64,000 nt of DNA, taken from NCBI RefSeq assembly GCF_000003815.2, contig NC_049991.1, positions 19,213,307-19,277,306 of the forward strand, given 5' to 3'. Below are positions 43,893-57,300 of this stretch, piece by piece. The translations under genes were made by a program, and so were the position numbers. Positions within the stretch are counted from its first letter, which is position 1; each line of letters begins with the position of its first letter. The notes under the pieces are model-generated. The model saw only the letters and a list, made by a program, of their open reading frames with translations. It was not told the origin of the DNA and made no database searches. The stretch comes from Branchiostoma floridae (taxonomy: Eukaryota; Chordata; Leptocardii; Amphioxiformes; Branchiostomatidae).

Positions 43893-44215
43893 TTACTAGT
43901 ATCCTGGGTACCATCCTAGTTAATGTCTGCTCCAATAGTCACTTATGAAGTGGACCCTTAAGGTGGTATCTCACTGCTTGCGTCACTGCGGGGTTCGTTC
44001 ACTGCATCACTGTTTTGTTATTTTCTCCGATTTTTTATAAGATATTGCATAATATGTAAAAGTATGACTTAGAAGACGACAAAATACACAAAAGGTAAGA
44101 AAATTTGTTCTTTATCTCTAAAATTTGTTGAGTATCTTTTGAACCCCGCAGTGACGCAAGCGTGACACAAGTGCAGTGAGATACCACCTTTACTAACAGG
44201 ATTTTACCCAGGCCA
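43893..44215. mobile_element. MITE with a nested palindromic MITE
   Basis: Outer ends CCTGGGTACCATCCTAG and GATTTTACCCAGGCC resemble 12708-13070. Inside, 43958-44195 is a palindrome with ends AAGGTGGTATCTCACTGC and GCAGTGAGATACCACCTT. Confidence 0.6.
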
Positions 44216-44930
44216 TCAGCATAGTATTACATACTTTGTCGAACTAGTTCTTGATACATGAAATCGTACAAGTAGAATAAAAGGATTTCTCAGTCATATA
44301 CGTTTTGTGGCTGTCTTCATTTTGGCGAGAAAGCAAATGGTCCTCCCTTGAATTGATATGAAAAACATTGCAAAACTCTCTAGCAACATGTACATAATAC
44401 AGGTCATATAGTTGCGAGATCAAAAAGGTAAAATCATTAGGCTGCACATGTTGCCATAAAGTTGCCAACTGTACTTTTCGTGTTGTCTATTTGCCAAATT
44501 TCTACGTGTCTATTTTTCTAGCAACATGTGGAGCCTGGTAGAGCTATAAAGTCTTAACTGAGGTGCTTGTAATTGAAAATATCCGGCCAAGATGATCAAC
44601 TTTTTTTATCGTCCTCAATAATGACAAATAAGGTCTTTATGAGGAAATGGATATGAAGCTGCAGTAAAGATGAGAGACTTTAAAGGTTTAAGTGTTATTG
44701 GTTCCAGGCTTTGATATTATCTCTGACATCAAATGCAACGACTATGAAATTTAGTGGGTAATTTAACCTTTTCTGCTCATGATCTGAGGGGTATTGGACG
44801 ATAAAGACTTAATGCGTGTGCAAGGTTCATTTTTCCTTAATACCACATAACATGTACTACATGTAAGTAAGACTGCTTTATGTGCCAACAGGTGGCACGT
44901 TGTAACCTGACATTCAGGATTGCCATAACT

Positions 44931-45416
44931 GGGGCCGCGTAGCACAGTGGTAGTGTATTCGGCCCGTGACCGAGAGGTCGCCGGTTCGAATCCGCCTGCC
45001 GTGTTGCCGGTCTTGTGCCCTTGGGAAAGGCACTTTACACGACTTTCCTCACTTTACTCAAGTGAAAAATGAGTCGTCCCTCGGATAGGACGTTAAATGG
45101 AAGTCCCGTGTGTGGGGAGAGCCATACCCTATGCACGTTAAAGAACCCGCCACATGTGCGAACATCCACCCGAGCGGATCAAACCATTCCGGCCGAAATA
45201 GGGGTAGGGAATCTCGCGAGCAGCCCTCGTAACCCCTGCTTTGCCTATTGGGTCAGTTAGTCCTCACCCATAGTGAGCAATTGGGCTGGTCTCAATCATG
45301 ATGTTTCTGACCTAGGGCGAAGAGTTGCTGTTACAGTTCCAATCATGTAACCCGTAGCCTTGGGTGGCCTTCAGGCCTTGTTACGTGGTGACCATTGAGT
45401 AAAAAAAAAAAAAAAA
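44931..45416 (+). mobile_element. Full-length tRNA-derived SINE
   Basis: The head (44933-45005) has perfect A box TAGCACAGTGG and B box GGTTCGAATCC. A long conserved body includes CCCTTGGGAAAGGCACTTTA, GTTAAAGAACC and GGATCAAACCATTCC. It ends in a run of A at 45401-45416. Fragments of the same family lie at 18092-18290, 33745-34130, 49505-49600 and 53628-53720. Confidence 0.8.
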
Positions 45417-45502
45417 CTTAGAGGATGAATGAGACTCGGCGGCCAAAATTGGAAACCAGGCTAGCCTTGCTCAGCCTTGGTTGACTTGTAGATGGTCTAT
45501 AC

Positions 45503-45868
45503 CAGGGTTGTAGCCAGCACCTGTCCTTCAGTCCTTTGAAGGAATTTTGCAGCTGGGGACTGAAAAAAGTTTTCCCCATTCCGTCCCCTGGGACAGACAA
45601 AAATTGATATGTTAAGATATAAAAAAAAACTGAAACCCATGTGTTTTTCTTCACCAAAACAGATGCCATTGAACAGCTTAGTCTACAAGCAAAATTTGCA
45701 CCTCAAAATGCAGGAAATAGTGTTTCAGAGGGTCTTGATTTAAAAATTTTCTGGGATCCAGACCCCCTAGAAATGACGCGCAATGTTACGCCATGCCTTC
45801 GGTGCTCGATAGGATTCCCATTCAAAATCAAGGGGACTGAAAATGATTTCAGGCTGGCTACAACCCTG
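45503..45868. mobile_element. hAT-like MITE related to the TGACGG family
   Basis: Termini CAGGGTTGTAGCCAGC and GCTGGCTACAACCCTG are inverse. Subterminal motif here is TCAGTCC/GGACTGA-like rather than TCCGTCA. Confidence 0.65.
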
Positions 45869-46254
45869 GTCCAACCCAGGAGGACTCTAATAACACCTCT
45901 TCATTGATATGGATTTCACAAATGTGTGAGATGGATTTCACAAATGGATACCAGTCTACGGCCACGCAATCCTGGTTTTATGGATGACATCTCAACACAT
46001 TGATTTTGACTGGTCCCCCATCCACCGTATAAAAGACTTCTAAGTCCTGTTAGTAGGTGGATAACAGTGTGACTGTGCTAGTAACTTTTACGATCATGAC
46101 ACTTTGAAAAGATGATCACGCTGTGAAACATACCCCAAAGTGAGCTTAACTTTTATCAGTACTTGCAATAGATTTTTGGAGTCCGAAGAATTTCGTCCAT
46201 AAACTTTGTGTAGCATAAAGACATAATGTAACACATGAAACGAATGGTGTACGT

Positions 46255-47819
46255 TAGGGCTGGGTATCGGTACAGCGTACCGGTACAAAACCGGTTTTTC
46301 GTATTGGACCGGTCCAGAAAAACCGGACCTGAAAAAATTAGGTGGACCGAATGCTGGACCGATTACAAAATTAACAAATTATTTTATCAGGCATTCACAC
46401 GTTTTAGCGCTTGTAGATGGAAGAAAATAACAAGAGTGAAGTATACTAAGAGTAGAGTTTATGATAATTTCTACCAAGTTTTACAGCCAATCGTACCGGC
46501 GCAGTTAGCGTTGTATAATTTTAAAGCGCCAGTGTGAGTCTAATACTCCACCAAACAGATTTCTTTGTAGTAAAATGGACCATTGGTATGAGTCATACTG
46601 CATCAGGTCCGGACCTGGACCTAATCCTTTGGACCTGAACCGGACCTGGACCTGAATTTTCTGTACCGGTGTGACAGCGATCTCGCCCCCCCGGGGGGCG
46701 AGATCACTAGCGTTTTTGCCCCCCTTTAGCGTTTTCGCCCCCCCCCCCCCCCCCCAGAGCAGCTGGCTACTACATATTACAGGTGCGCTACCTGGTACTT
46801 TACTGCACCTGGGGAGTAACGTATATGGTGTGTTACCTGGTACCTATATGACACCTTATTACCGTACCGTAAGATGTCATACCTCGAAATTCGATATTAT
46901 ATTGTTCGGTGCAAACATGACATTGAAATGAAAAAAGACAATTTTTGCAGCTGAGGTGGCATAAAACAGTGCTACTGCGAACGTATAAATCAACACCGTC
47001 TATGGTACGGAATACGTCAGCTATATGTTTTCATTTTGTCACAGTGTTTTCTTTCTTGTGCTGGAAACATTTCCAAAGCACTAACAAAAACACACGTGAA
47101 TAATAGTTTCTCATTATAAACACTATCTACGCGCAAGTTGATATAGCTGTTGCTAAATGCTACACAAACACTAGTAAAGTACCTGTCTTAAGAAACACGG
47201 GTAAATGCATCAGTTCCTAAATACTAGAAAAGACAGTCATGTTGGAGGTGAAGATATCCCTTGGCCAGGTGCATATACCAAAATGTGCGTTATTCTAATT
47301 AATACCTAATATTTGCATAATTAATAAAGACATTACATAGTTCTTTTGTGGTCACTTCATTGTAGAGACTTCATATTGGAGATATATAGGTTGCTTGAGG
47401 ACAGGTGAATACAATGAAATACATCTTATGTCAAGACTCAGGTATATGCAATAATGGGAATACAAGGGACCAAACCCTCCTTGTCTGAAACAAGTTCAAC
47501 TATCTTATTACCATGTAATTACGTTAATATTGATACTATGAATGGAGATATGTATCAAAGTCGTGTACTTATATCATTCTGAAACTACATTTTGTGATTT
47601 ATACCAATCAACTTCTAAAATGCCATGTAAACCCGTTTTTTTTGGGGGGGGGGGCGAAATCGCTAAAGGGGGGCGAGGTAGGGGGGCGAGATCACTAGCC
47701 GGGGAGGGCGAGATCGCTAGTGATTTCGCCCCGGGGGGGCGAGATCGCTAGTGATTTCGCCCCCGGGGGGGCGAGATCACGGGGGGGCGAGAACGCTGTC
47801 ACACCGGTACCCACCCCTA
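46255..47819. mobile_element. hAT-like element (TAGGGCTGGGTA family) with nested insertion
   Basis: Perfect 8-bp TSD GTGTACGT (46247-46254 and 47820-47827). Termini TAGGGCTGGGTATCGGTAC and GTACCCACCCCTA. Interior holds many GGTCC/GGACC motifs. A separate element is nested at 46670-47803. Confidence 0.8.
46670..47803. mobile_element. C/G-homopolymer-rich element with TGTGACAGCG ends
   Basis: Inverted termini TGTGACAGCG and CGCTGTCACA. CCGG flanks both ends and may be a short TSD. Within both ends are repeats of GGGGGGCGAGATC and CGCTAGTGATTTCGCCCC with long G and C runs. The central ~900 bp is A/T-rich without coding capacity. Confidence 0.65.
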
Positions 47820-48355
47820 GTGTACGTGTATGTTTTAATTATTGATCAAGCCATCGGAAAGACAATAAGCAAATGTCGATGCAGATTTGTTGGACCTAAA
47901 AGTTGTACTGATATTGCAGCAGCTGCTGAATATGGCTCATTGAGATGCTCACACTAACATTTCAAAATTATATTAGAATCGATGAAAACATGATGTATAG
48001 AAATGGAGTGTAAGGCAAGAGGACAAGTTTAACAATCCTTCAAAGTTGTTCAACAACTGTTTACAAATAAACCTTAACATGTACAATACACATCTGTTAC
48101 GCTTTTATAAGTACATTGAAAATAATCTGTGACCGCCTATCCTCATCCGGAGATAGTACAAGTCTATCCAAGGAGGGCAAGGACATGATCCGAACGGAGG
48201 TCCAGGAATTAAGGTAGAATGGTCCGCAGAAGAAGCATTTAGTGGTACTGGTACCGGTAGTCCTTGGCTTGTCCATGTAAGTTCAGTTCCTTTGGAACAC
48301 CATGCATGATAGCTACTGCTACAAGTCTACAACAACAACAACGACGTTGTCTTCA

Positions 48356-51300
48356 TCATTGGCCCTCCATCACCATGGTAATCATCCTTAGAGCTGTCTC
48401 CCCTGCATCTGCTGGTACCTACAGTAGGAGAGCACCAAAAAAGTTAACAATATAGAATCAAGGTAACAGTTATCTACTCTCCAGGCAGAGATTAGGCGCC
48501 GGCAGTTTTTTAACGTTTTTTTAGTCGTTTTTATCAGGAAGAAAGTAAAAAGAAAATGGCCAGAGCCTAACCTCTGCTTTGAGAGTCACAGTTATACAAG
48601 TGCACCATAGCAATTACTCAAGCAAGTCTGTATATGATTTTGGAAACAGTCGTTTCTTACGTGTTACATATTTCTGAAACACCTGACCATTTCCAAATCA
48701 CATACATTTGCTTGCTGTGAGTAATTGCTATTTGGTGTTGTATCTTATTATTTCTACTCGGATGTCTAACCATCATTGACATAGTTACCCTAGTGTCATT
48801 ATAAGGCCATGTTGATTTGATTATATGGATGACATCCATTTGGAACCCCAAATTGATGCAAGGGTACAATTGAAAAAAGTTTTTAGCAAAAATTAAAGCT
48901 GTCTTCGGTATGAAATTTACATTGTCAGAAAGGTTGAACATATGACTAAACACAGTATGGTGTACGGACAATTAGGTAATTCTTCAATTTTGTTGTTTGA
49001 CATGTTGAATTCTTTGACTTTGGAATTGACATTAGCATTCTATGTCATTAGTCTATGTTTCAATGTAATGTACATGTACACCATAGTGCATTTTAATGAC
49101 TAATGAAATAAACCTACCATATGCCCAGCATCTAAGATCCAGTAGAATGAGAAGTTTTTCACAGTTTTGACAAAGCCAACAGTTATCTCCTTGGAAGTAA
49201 TCGGCGTCCACTTTTTGGTGTCAAACTGTGACAGGCCCGGCCATTGCAGCTTGTGCACCCAAGCCTCAGTTCCTGTGGAGGTCAACGAATAAAGGTTTTA
49301 TAATAGTTGTTATCACGTTTATGAAGGTTAGACATCCAAGTAAACATTATATTCAATACAATTCAGGAGATTCAAGATTCAGTTAAAATTTCTTGAGTAT
49401 AAGAACAATCAATTTTTCTCATTACACACAATTAGCAACCAATATAAATTCAGTGCCCAGAAGTTGTCCATGCGGCCAAGTGCACTGAGAATACTCATTA
49501 AAACATATCTGCTACCCCCGACATTGTGCCCTTGGGAAAGGCACCCTACACGACCCCCCACTCTTAACCTAAGTGTAAAAATGGGTACCTGACTTCAGGA
49601 ATGTGTATGAGGCACTGTTAAAAGTAGTCACTTGAGTGCAGTGCCACATTGTCCTGTCTGTCCAAGAGCAAATAGAAAAAAAAAGATATCTGCTGGGCGT
49701 GCTCACCAATTGTGTTGCAGATGAGGTCCAACTGTCCGTTGTACACCACAACAGACAGATCTGTGTTCTGGATCAGGTCATCAACTGGAGAGAAACAGAA
49801 CAAAAGTTAGAAATTAAAAGGGGACACCAGCTGAGTAACAGGATTTTCCCTTATTATTTGCATACCACATGATCAACCATCTACAAAATGAAAAGTCATC
49901 AGACAGTAGAATAAATATACTGTAAATGCAGAAATGCTTGCGGTGGATTAATGTTCGCGGTTTTTGCGGCGGCCACTTCACGGCGAATTTAAAACCACCG
50001 CGAACATTTTTCCATAACAGTACGAGACTACAGTGCATGGTGCTACCGTGAAATTAAAACCACCGCGAAAAGTCCATTTTTCCTGCTACCGCGAAATTAA
50101 ATCCCCGCGAACTTAAATGCATATACAGTACCTACATTTATAACATTTTATCAAAAAATTCTTACCGATGTCTATAACTGGTTTCATGAAGTCCCCTGCC
50201 ATCATTGCAAACACTTCTCCTGACTGAGCTGTGAAGGAGAAATATAAAACATCAGGAGGATGCTGTTTGGGCCACGCAAACCTTACTGCATGGATGGTAT
50301 CTTCCAAAAATCATAACATATGACATTGTGCAATAAAGCAAGGAAGGGGACTGGTGAATAGCACTTTTCCTCAATCTGCTGTAATTTCTGAATTCTTAAT
50401 ATTCACATTCAATACTAGTATTGTATCATGCACATGAACACAATGCATGCAAGTATCTGATATTGTGGCCCAAATATATCATATAGCATCAATTATTTCT
50501 TACTGTGCATTAACTGCTTGTACTTACTCAAGTTATAGCCTTTCTTGCGGAGGTGAAAGTTAGGTAAATCTTTTATGTAATTCTTTTAATTTTGTTTCCA
50601 AGCCTCAAAATACCCATTTTTCTTAATTTGCATTAAAAAATGAGATTGCAAAATGAAACAAACAGCTGGCTATTTTGCTACTTGAAATAATCCTGGCTCT
50701 ACAGTAAATTAATCAAAGATAATGAAACCAAAGTTATAAACCCAGTAAGCAGTGACCTACCTCCCCATGTCACATCGTCAGGTATGACTCCCAGGTATTT
50801 CTTGATGGGTCCGTTCATGAGTTCAGCCAGGCTGGGCGCATGTAGGGGGGAGACATGCCTCCTGTACAGCTTCTCTGCAACAGGACAAGACACATCAGCT
50901 GTAGTTCATGTGCATTTTATTTCAAGACTGTAGCACACAACCATCGGGTTGGTAGATCATACCAGGATAACCAGAAATTTTCTCTAACCTGCTTACATTT
51001 AGATAGTCAGGGACAGGGAAACAATGTCAGCACCAGGGACAGGGAAACACCGTCAGCACCAAGGACAGGGAAACACAGTCAGGGACAGGGAAACACCGTC
51101 AGCACCAAGGACAGGGAAACACAGTCAGGGACAGGGAAACACAGTCAGCACCAGGGAAACACAGTCAGCACCAGGGAAAGGGAAACACAGTCAGGGACAG
51201 GGAAACAGTCAGGGACAGGGAAACACAGTCAGGGACAGGGAAACACAGTCAGCACCAGGGAAACACAGTCAGCACCAGGGAAAGGGAAACACAGTCAGGG

Positions 51301-54300
51301 ACAGGGAAACAGTCAGGGACAGGGAAACAAAGTCAGCACCAAAGACAGGGAAACACAGTCAGCACCAGGGAAACACAGTCAGCACCAGGGAAAGGGAAAC
51401 ACAGTCAGCACCAGGGAAAGGGAAACACAGTCAGGGACAGGGAAACAGTCAGGGACAGGGAAACATAGTTAGGGACAGGGAAACATAGTCAGGGACAGGG
51501 AAACATAGGGACAGGGAAACATAGTCAGGGACAGGGAAACATAGTTAGGGACAGGGAAACATAGTCAGGGACAGGGAAACATAGTTAGGGACAGGGAAAC
51601 ATAGTTAGGGACAGGGAAACATAGTTAGGGACAGGGAAACATAGTCAGGGACAGGGAAACATAGTCAGGGACAGGGAACATAGTCAGGGACAGGGAACAT
51701 AGTCAGCACCAAGGAAAGGGAAACATAGTCAGCACCAAGGACAGGGAAATACAGACATCACCAGGGAAAGGGAAAAAATTCAGGGACAGGGAAACATCAT
51801 CAGCACCAGGGAAAGGGGAACACAGTCAGCACCAGGGAAAGGGAAACACAGTCAGGGACAGGGAAACACAGTCAGCACCAGGGAAAGGGGAACACAGTCA
51901 GCACCAGGGAAAGGGAAACACAGTCAGGGACAGGGAAACATAGTCAGCACCAGGGAAAGGGGAACACAGTCAGCACCAGGGAAAGGGAAACACAGTCAGG
52001 GACAGGGAAACACAGTCAGCACCAGGGACAGGGAAACATAGTCAGCACCAGGGAAAGGGGAACACAGTCAGCACCAGGGAAAGGGAAACACAGTCAGGGA
52101 CAGGGAAACATAGTTAGGGACAGGGAAACATAGTCAGCACCAGGGACAGGGAAACACAGTCAGCACCAGGGGCAGGGAAACACAGTCAGGGGCAGGGAAA
52201 CACAGTCAGCACCAGGGACAGGGAAACAAAGTAAGCACCAGGGACAGGGAAACACAGTCAGCACCAGGGACAGGGAAACAAAGTCAGCACCAAGGACAGG
52301 GAAACATAGTCAGCACCAAGGACAGGGAAACAGTCAGGGCCAGGGAAACATAGTCATCACCAGGGACAGGGAAACACAGTCAGCACCAGGGGCAGGGAAA
52401 CACAGTCAGCACCAGGGACAGGGAAACAAAGTCAGCACCAAGGACAGGGAAACATAGTCAGCACCAAGGACAGGGAAACAGTCAGGGACAGGGAAACATA
52501 GTCGTCACCAAGGACAGGGAAACACAGTCAGGGCCAGGGAAACATAGTCATCACCAGGGACAGGGAAACACATTCAGGGACAGGGAAACACAGTGATATA
52601 ACCTTAATCTCTGTTGTAACAGACTTGTATTTAACAGGATAGCCAACCCAACAAAAGTTTTAAACATTTAGATATAGGGTACAATCTCAAATTTGAGATG
52701 ACAGAGGAAAAATCATACATAGGTACATAGCATAGGTACATAATATAGACATATTCTAAGCTTTTAAAGTATGCGGACTGAAGAGTGACTCACCAATGGA
52801 TGGATTACTGAAGGCAGGTGCTCGACCGTCAGACACCGCAAACTTGACTTTGTCTCCAAGAATGTTGTAGAAGCTCACTCCATTGCTGAACTGAAACAAG
52901 ATGGAAGTTTTTGGTAGAATACTAATTAATTCACAGAACTTGAGAGTCACCCAGTACCTCTCAATCTGATCATTCAACATCTTGCTTGAACTTCAGTACA
53001 TCAACAAAGAAGAAGTCACCAAGCAAATACTGCATGATAGATTTGCTTGGCAATGATCAAATGTAGATCAAATGTTGGTTTATAAAAGTATCAGGGCTCG
53101 AAATTCATTTTTGGGATTAGGTGCACTGGTGCACCCAGCTTAACAAATTGGGTGCACCACACCACTTAAATTTAAGTAGAATGTCAAGGAAACCTAATAA
53201 CAAAACTTAGTTAAAAGCTATCAAACTCTTATACAAGTAACATGACAGACATTTTGAATATCTTTCTAACACTTAGTAAGTTAGATGTCAAGAATATAAT
53301 GCATACTAGCATACTTGATATTTTTCCATACATAAACCTAAGAAAATATTTGGGTGCACCCACTGAAAAAAATTGGGTGCACAGTTCCAATTTTGGGTGC
53401 ACCTGGGTGCACATGCACCCAGTATTTTGAGCCCTGAGTATACTTAGTATTAACTGCCACAAAGGGTCTGCAGTCAAAATATCAGACAACCCTCATATAT
53501 CTTCACCCACAAATAAAAGTCAAGAGAGTGACCCGACTTAACCAGGATTTTCCCTGTCTGAGTTTCACTAAGAGTTTCATCTAAGTAAGTGGCATCAAAG
53601 ACTGCGATGTCATGATGATAGACATTGTATTCTTGGAAAAGACACTTAACGCTACTTTCCTCACGCCACCCATTGCAGATGTAAAATGGGTACTAGAGCC
53701 TGACTTTAGCTGGATACTTGCCGTGGGTACTTTATCAAGTCCATTTGCTAACATTCAAGATTTGTAAACTGCAGCTAATCTTCCTCAGGGCATACAAAAA
53801 TAGAAAGTTTAGACATACAATCTACATAAAAGTCAACGTTAGAGAGATAAAATGACATTGAAAGGAGAGTCAGGGTTGGACAAGTCCACTAGCCCGATTG
53901 TCCAGGGCAAGTGAAAGTGCTGTCCAGGAAAGTGCATGTCCTACCCCACTTGTCCAATAAGGCAAGTAAGATTATTCCATGAGAGAGATTTTGATATACT
54001 TGTTACCTTGTCACAGTCATAGCATCAAGCATTGGTCAACAAAGACAAATACAGCCAACAATAAAAGAATTTCATTAACTTAATGGAATTGAAAATACTT
54101 ACTAACAGACAAATGTCACTTAAATCTCCGGAAAAGTGAAAAGTAAGTTCAGACAAGTGTTTTTTAACCTCCTTGGTTCAGACAAGTAAATTTTCTAATA
54201 AGTAGAGTCAATTCCAAGTCACCGAGATGGTTTTGAAATAATTTTTGTAATAAGTTTGAACTATTTTGAGTATAAGAACATTTCAGTCACTAAAGTTCGA

Positions 54301-57300
54301 AATTGTTCAAACATTTCAAAATGAAAGTTTAAACATGTTTGAACCTTTTTTATATTTGTTGGAACATTTGTGAAAGTAATGATATAATTATCTCTTTATT
54401 TAGAACAATTTTCAAACGTCTGTGTTTTTGTTATTGTTCCAACATGTTCCAACATTTTGTGTCATTTTTTCCCTCCATAAAAACTGTTATTGACCCCATA
54501 AACAAAGGTGCTAAGCTGGGTCCTTTGTGTGGCCTTGTATTTTTAGATTTTCTTCAGAAGACACTGGTGAGTCTTTTGTGAGAAGGTGGCAGACAGACGT
54601 AATTTCCTGCACTTGGCAGAGATGTGTGAATTGCCCTCTTTCCAGCCCACTGACCCAGTTTCATCATATTGTTTCCATGTTCGAACATGTGATCACAAAT
54701 GATGCATCTATGTTGGAACAGTTTAGAAACTAACAGAAATAATGTATTTGATGTTAGAAATGTTTCTAACATGTTTGAATACTATAGAAATATTTAGAAC
54801 GTCACATAGATGTTATAAATAGTTCTAAACAGTTACTTATCACAGATTAGATTGTTACAAAGATTTCCAAAATGTTAGAACAAAAGGCAAGAAACACCCT
54901 CTCGGTAATATGGAATCGACTCTATGTACTTACCTGATAGGACAAGTGAATTTTAGAAAACTTGTCCGACCCTGGTTAACCCATGCTAATCAATTACCCG
55001 CCAACATGGTCGTCGGAGAATTCAAATTATAATTAGTATGACGTCAATGATAAGCCTGTATACCGTACCCTAGACAGTTGGCATACAAACATTTGTCTCA
55101 GAAGACAATGGTAGACAGACGGTGGGTTAGGCGACCCGTCTGCCTGGCCTGCACATGATTTTTTAAGGTAAAGGAGGGTTGTGCACGTCCTTCTCCACCC
55201 TCTCGTCTACTGGCACACTAAGTCCCACAGGGACAACACTAGTACTGCATGCCACGTGTAAGACAGCCCCAGCAGATGCAGCTTTCTTGTTTGGAGTTTC
55301 CGTCTCCTAGGAGGATGTAAGGGGTTCCTCCTACCCCTGACTTGTGTATAGCAAGTGTGTCATGCCCTTGACAGTAGACACTCACTGATTTTTGATGATT
55401 AATAATCCACTGACCCTGCGACCTCAAAAAGGCAATGGGACTGCCTTTACCTTCTTACCTGGATAAGAAAGTGACTGTGATAAATGAAAGTGAAAGTCTC
55501 TCACCTCCTCCAAGACGTCTTCCGTCCTGCTCCAGAGTTCCGTGGCGTTCTTCCAGCGACCTTGGTCCACCGCCTGCTGAGTCATCTGTGCCGACTTCTG
55601 CACCGCCTGGAGACCAACATGGTCCAGTAGGGACTGTATGGGAAAGGAAAAATACATTAAACATTCACAAAAACTTTTTGTATCACTTAAGGTTCTTTTT
55701 TTTTCATTTCTATCCTTTATGAACTTAGAAAATTGTTATTGATAAGTCTGTGCCAACTTCTGCACTGCTTGGAGACCAACATGGTCCAGTAGGGACTGCA
55801 TAGGACATGGGAAATACATCAACATTTACAGAAACTTTTTGTAACACTTAAAGTTTTTTTGTTGTCTTCATTTCTATCCTTTATGAACTTAGAAACTTGT
55901 TATTGATAAGTCTGTGCCGACTTCTGCACTGCTTGGAGACCAACATGGTCCAGTAGGGACTGCACAGGACATGGGAAATACATCAACATTCACAAAAACG
56001 TTTTGCAACACGGTCTTTTTTTTTTGTCTTCATTTCTATCTATGTTATTGATAAGTATCCTGTCCAAATCCATATGTATTACAGTCTCTGTGTTTGGCAG
56101 CAGGGCAGGCCTTTAGCCAGGCATGCGTCAACGCGTCATCTGGACGCACTTTTCTTAGAATAACAAGAAATTTGATGCCCCTGGACGCCCTCACACTGGG
56201 AGAAAATCATCTGACAAGCATGAAATTCTGATTGACCAGGGATGCTGCCAGGTCATCTGTGGTCACAGTCTTCTACTGTGACCTCTGTAACAGTATTTTT
56301 ACCTCTAAGGATACCTTAGAATGCACATTTTAAACTTAAAATCATCAAAAACTCCCCCCAGACCCCCCTACAATAGCGCATGGTCTTTTTAGCGAATGCC
56401 CACAAACGCCCACTCTAGACAAGTCCGCGCTGCACGAATCTCATTTTTTTTACTTGGAATATGTCCACGTTGTGCTCCCATGTATTAATCCTGAGTTTCA
56501 AGTCAATCCATCGACCCGAAGTGACATAAATCAAAGTTTTCGATTCTCGATGGTCTTTTTAGCGAACGCCCAGCAAAATGTCTTTTTAGCGAATGGCAAT
56601 GCCCACTATATCCACAAAAATATCAGCCGTCGCGCAACGACACCTAAACCTACCGCCACAAACATGTTCAAAATGGTGTCCCATTGATGTGTACGGAGTT
56701 TCCGTGCTTTACAAGCATTTTAAGTCCCTGTTTTTGGTCAAAACGTACGCCGCCGATACTGCCATACATTAACAATGGCAATTCAAAATGGCGGGCACTA
56801 GTCATGTGACCTCCTTGCGGGACTGTTCTATAAGTATCGCGGGAGGGACTGTTGTAGCATAGCTTATCATACAACCATTTTAGAGTGAATTCTGAACAAG
56901 ATTTTCAATTCATAGTGCTATCATCTGACTGATATTTACAATGTGGTCCTTTTTTCTGTGCTATAATTACCCAGGTTTGAGGAACTTAGTGCAAATATGG
57001 ATATTGATTCTCCTCAGTGCCCAATTAATGTACAAAAGGCTCAGACACATTAGTGTTATAAACCTGACTAGGGGCAGGTAACCAATACTAGAAAAACATA
57101 GCTATTCATTATTAACAATACTATTTACATTATAATAATAACTCTTCACCAAACTGGACTTTTCTTATCTTTATTTATCACAGAAACATTGCTAAAATGA
57201 GGATTTGATTAGATGAGTATCTGTTACAGTGTGTACAAACTTATTTCAAATACAAAAATGTATTTCATTTCACTTCCTAAATATTTTTAAAGTATTGGAA

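Noticed and set aside
50855-51488. Plus-strand frames of 205 and 154 codons rich in GTGKHSQ repeats
   Set aside because: Product of the GGGACAGGGAAACACAGTC minisatellite lying in an intron of the opposite strand.
51460-51700. Telomere-like TTAGGG repeat
   Set aside because: TTAGGG occurs only as part of the unit ATAGTTAGGGACAGGGAAAC, not as a tandem hexamer.
56668-56874. 68-codon frame preserved in both foldback arms
   Set aside because: Preserved because the arms are nearly identical; no domain and no length to suggest a gene.
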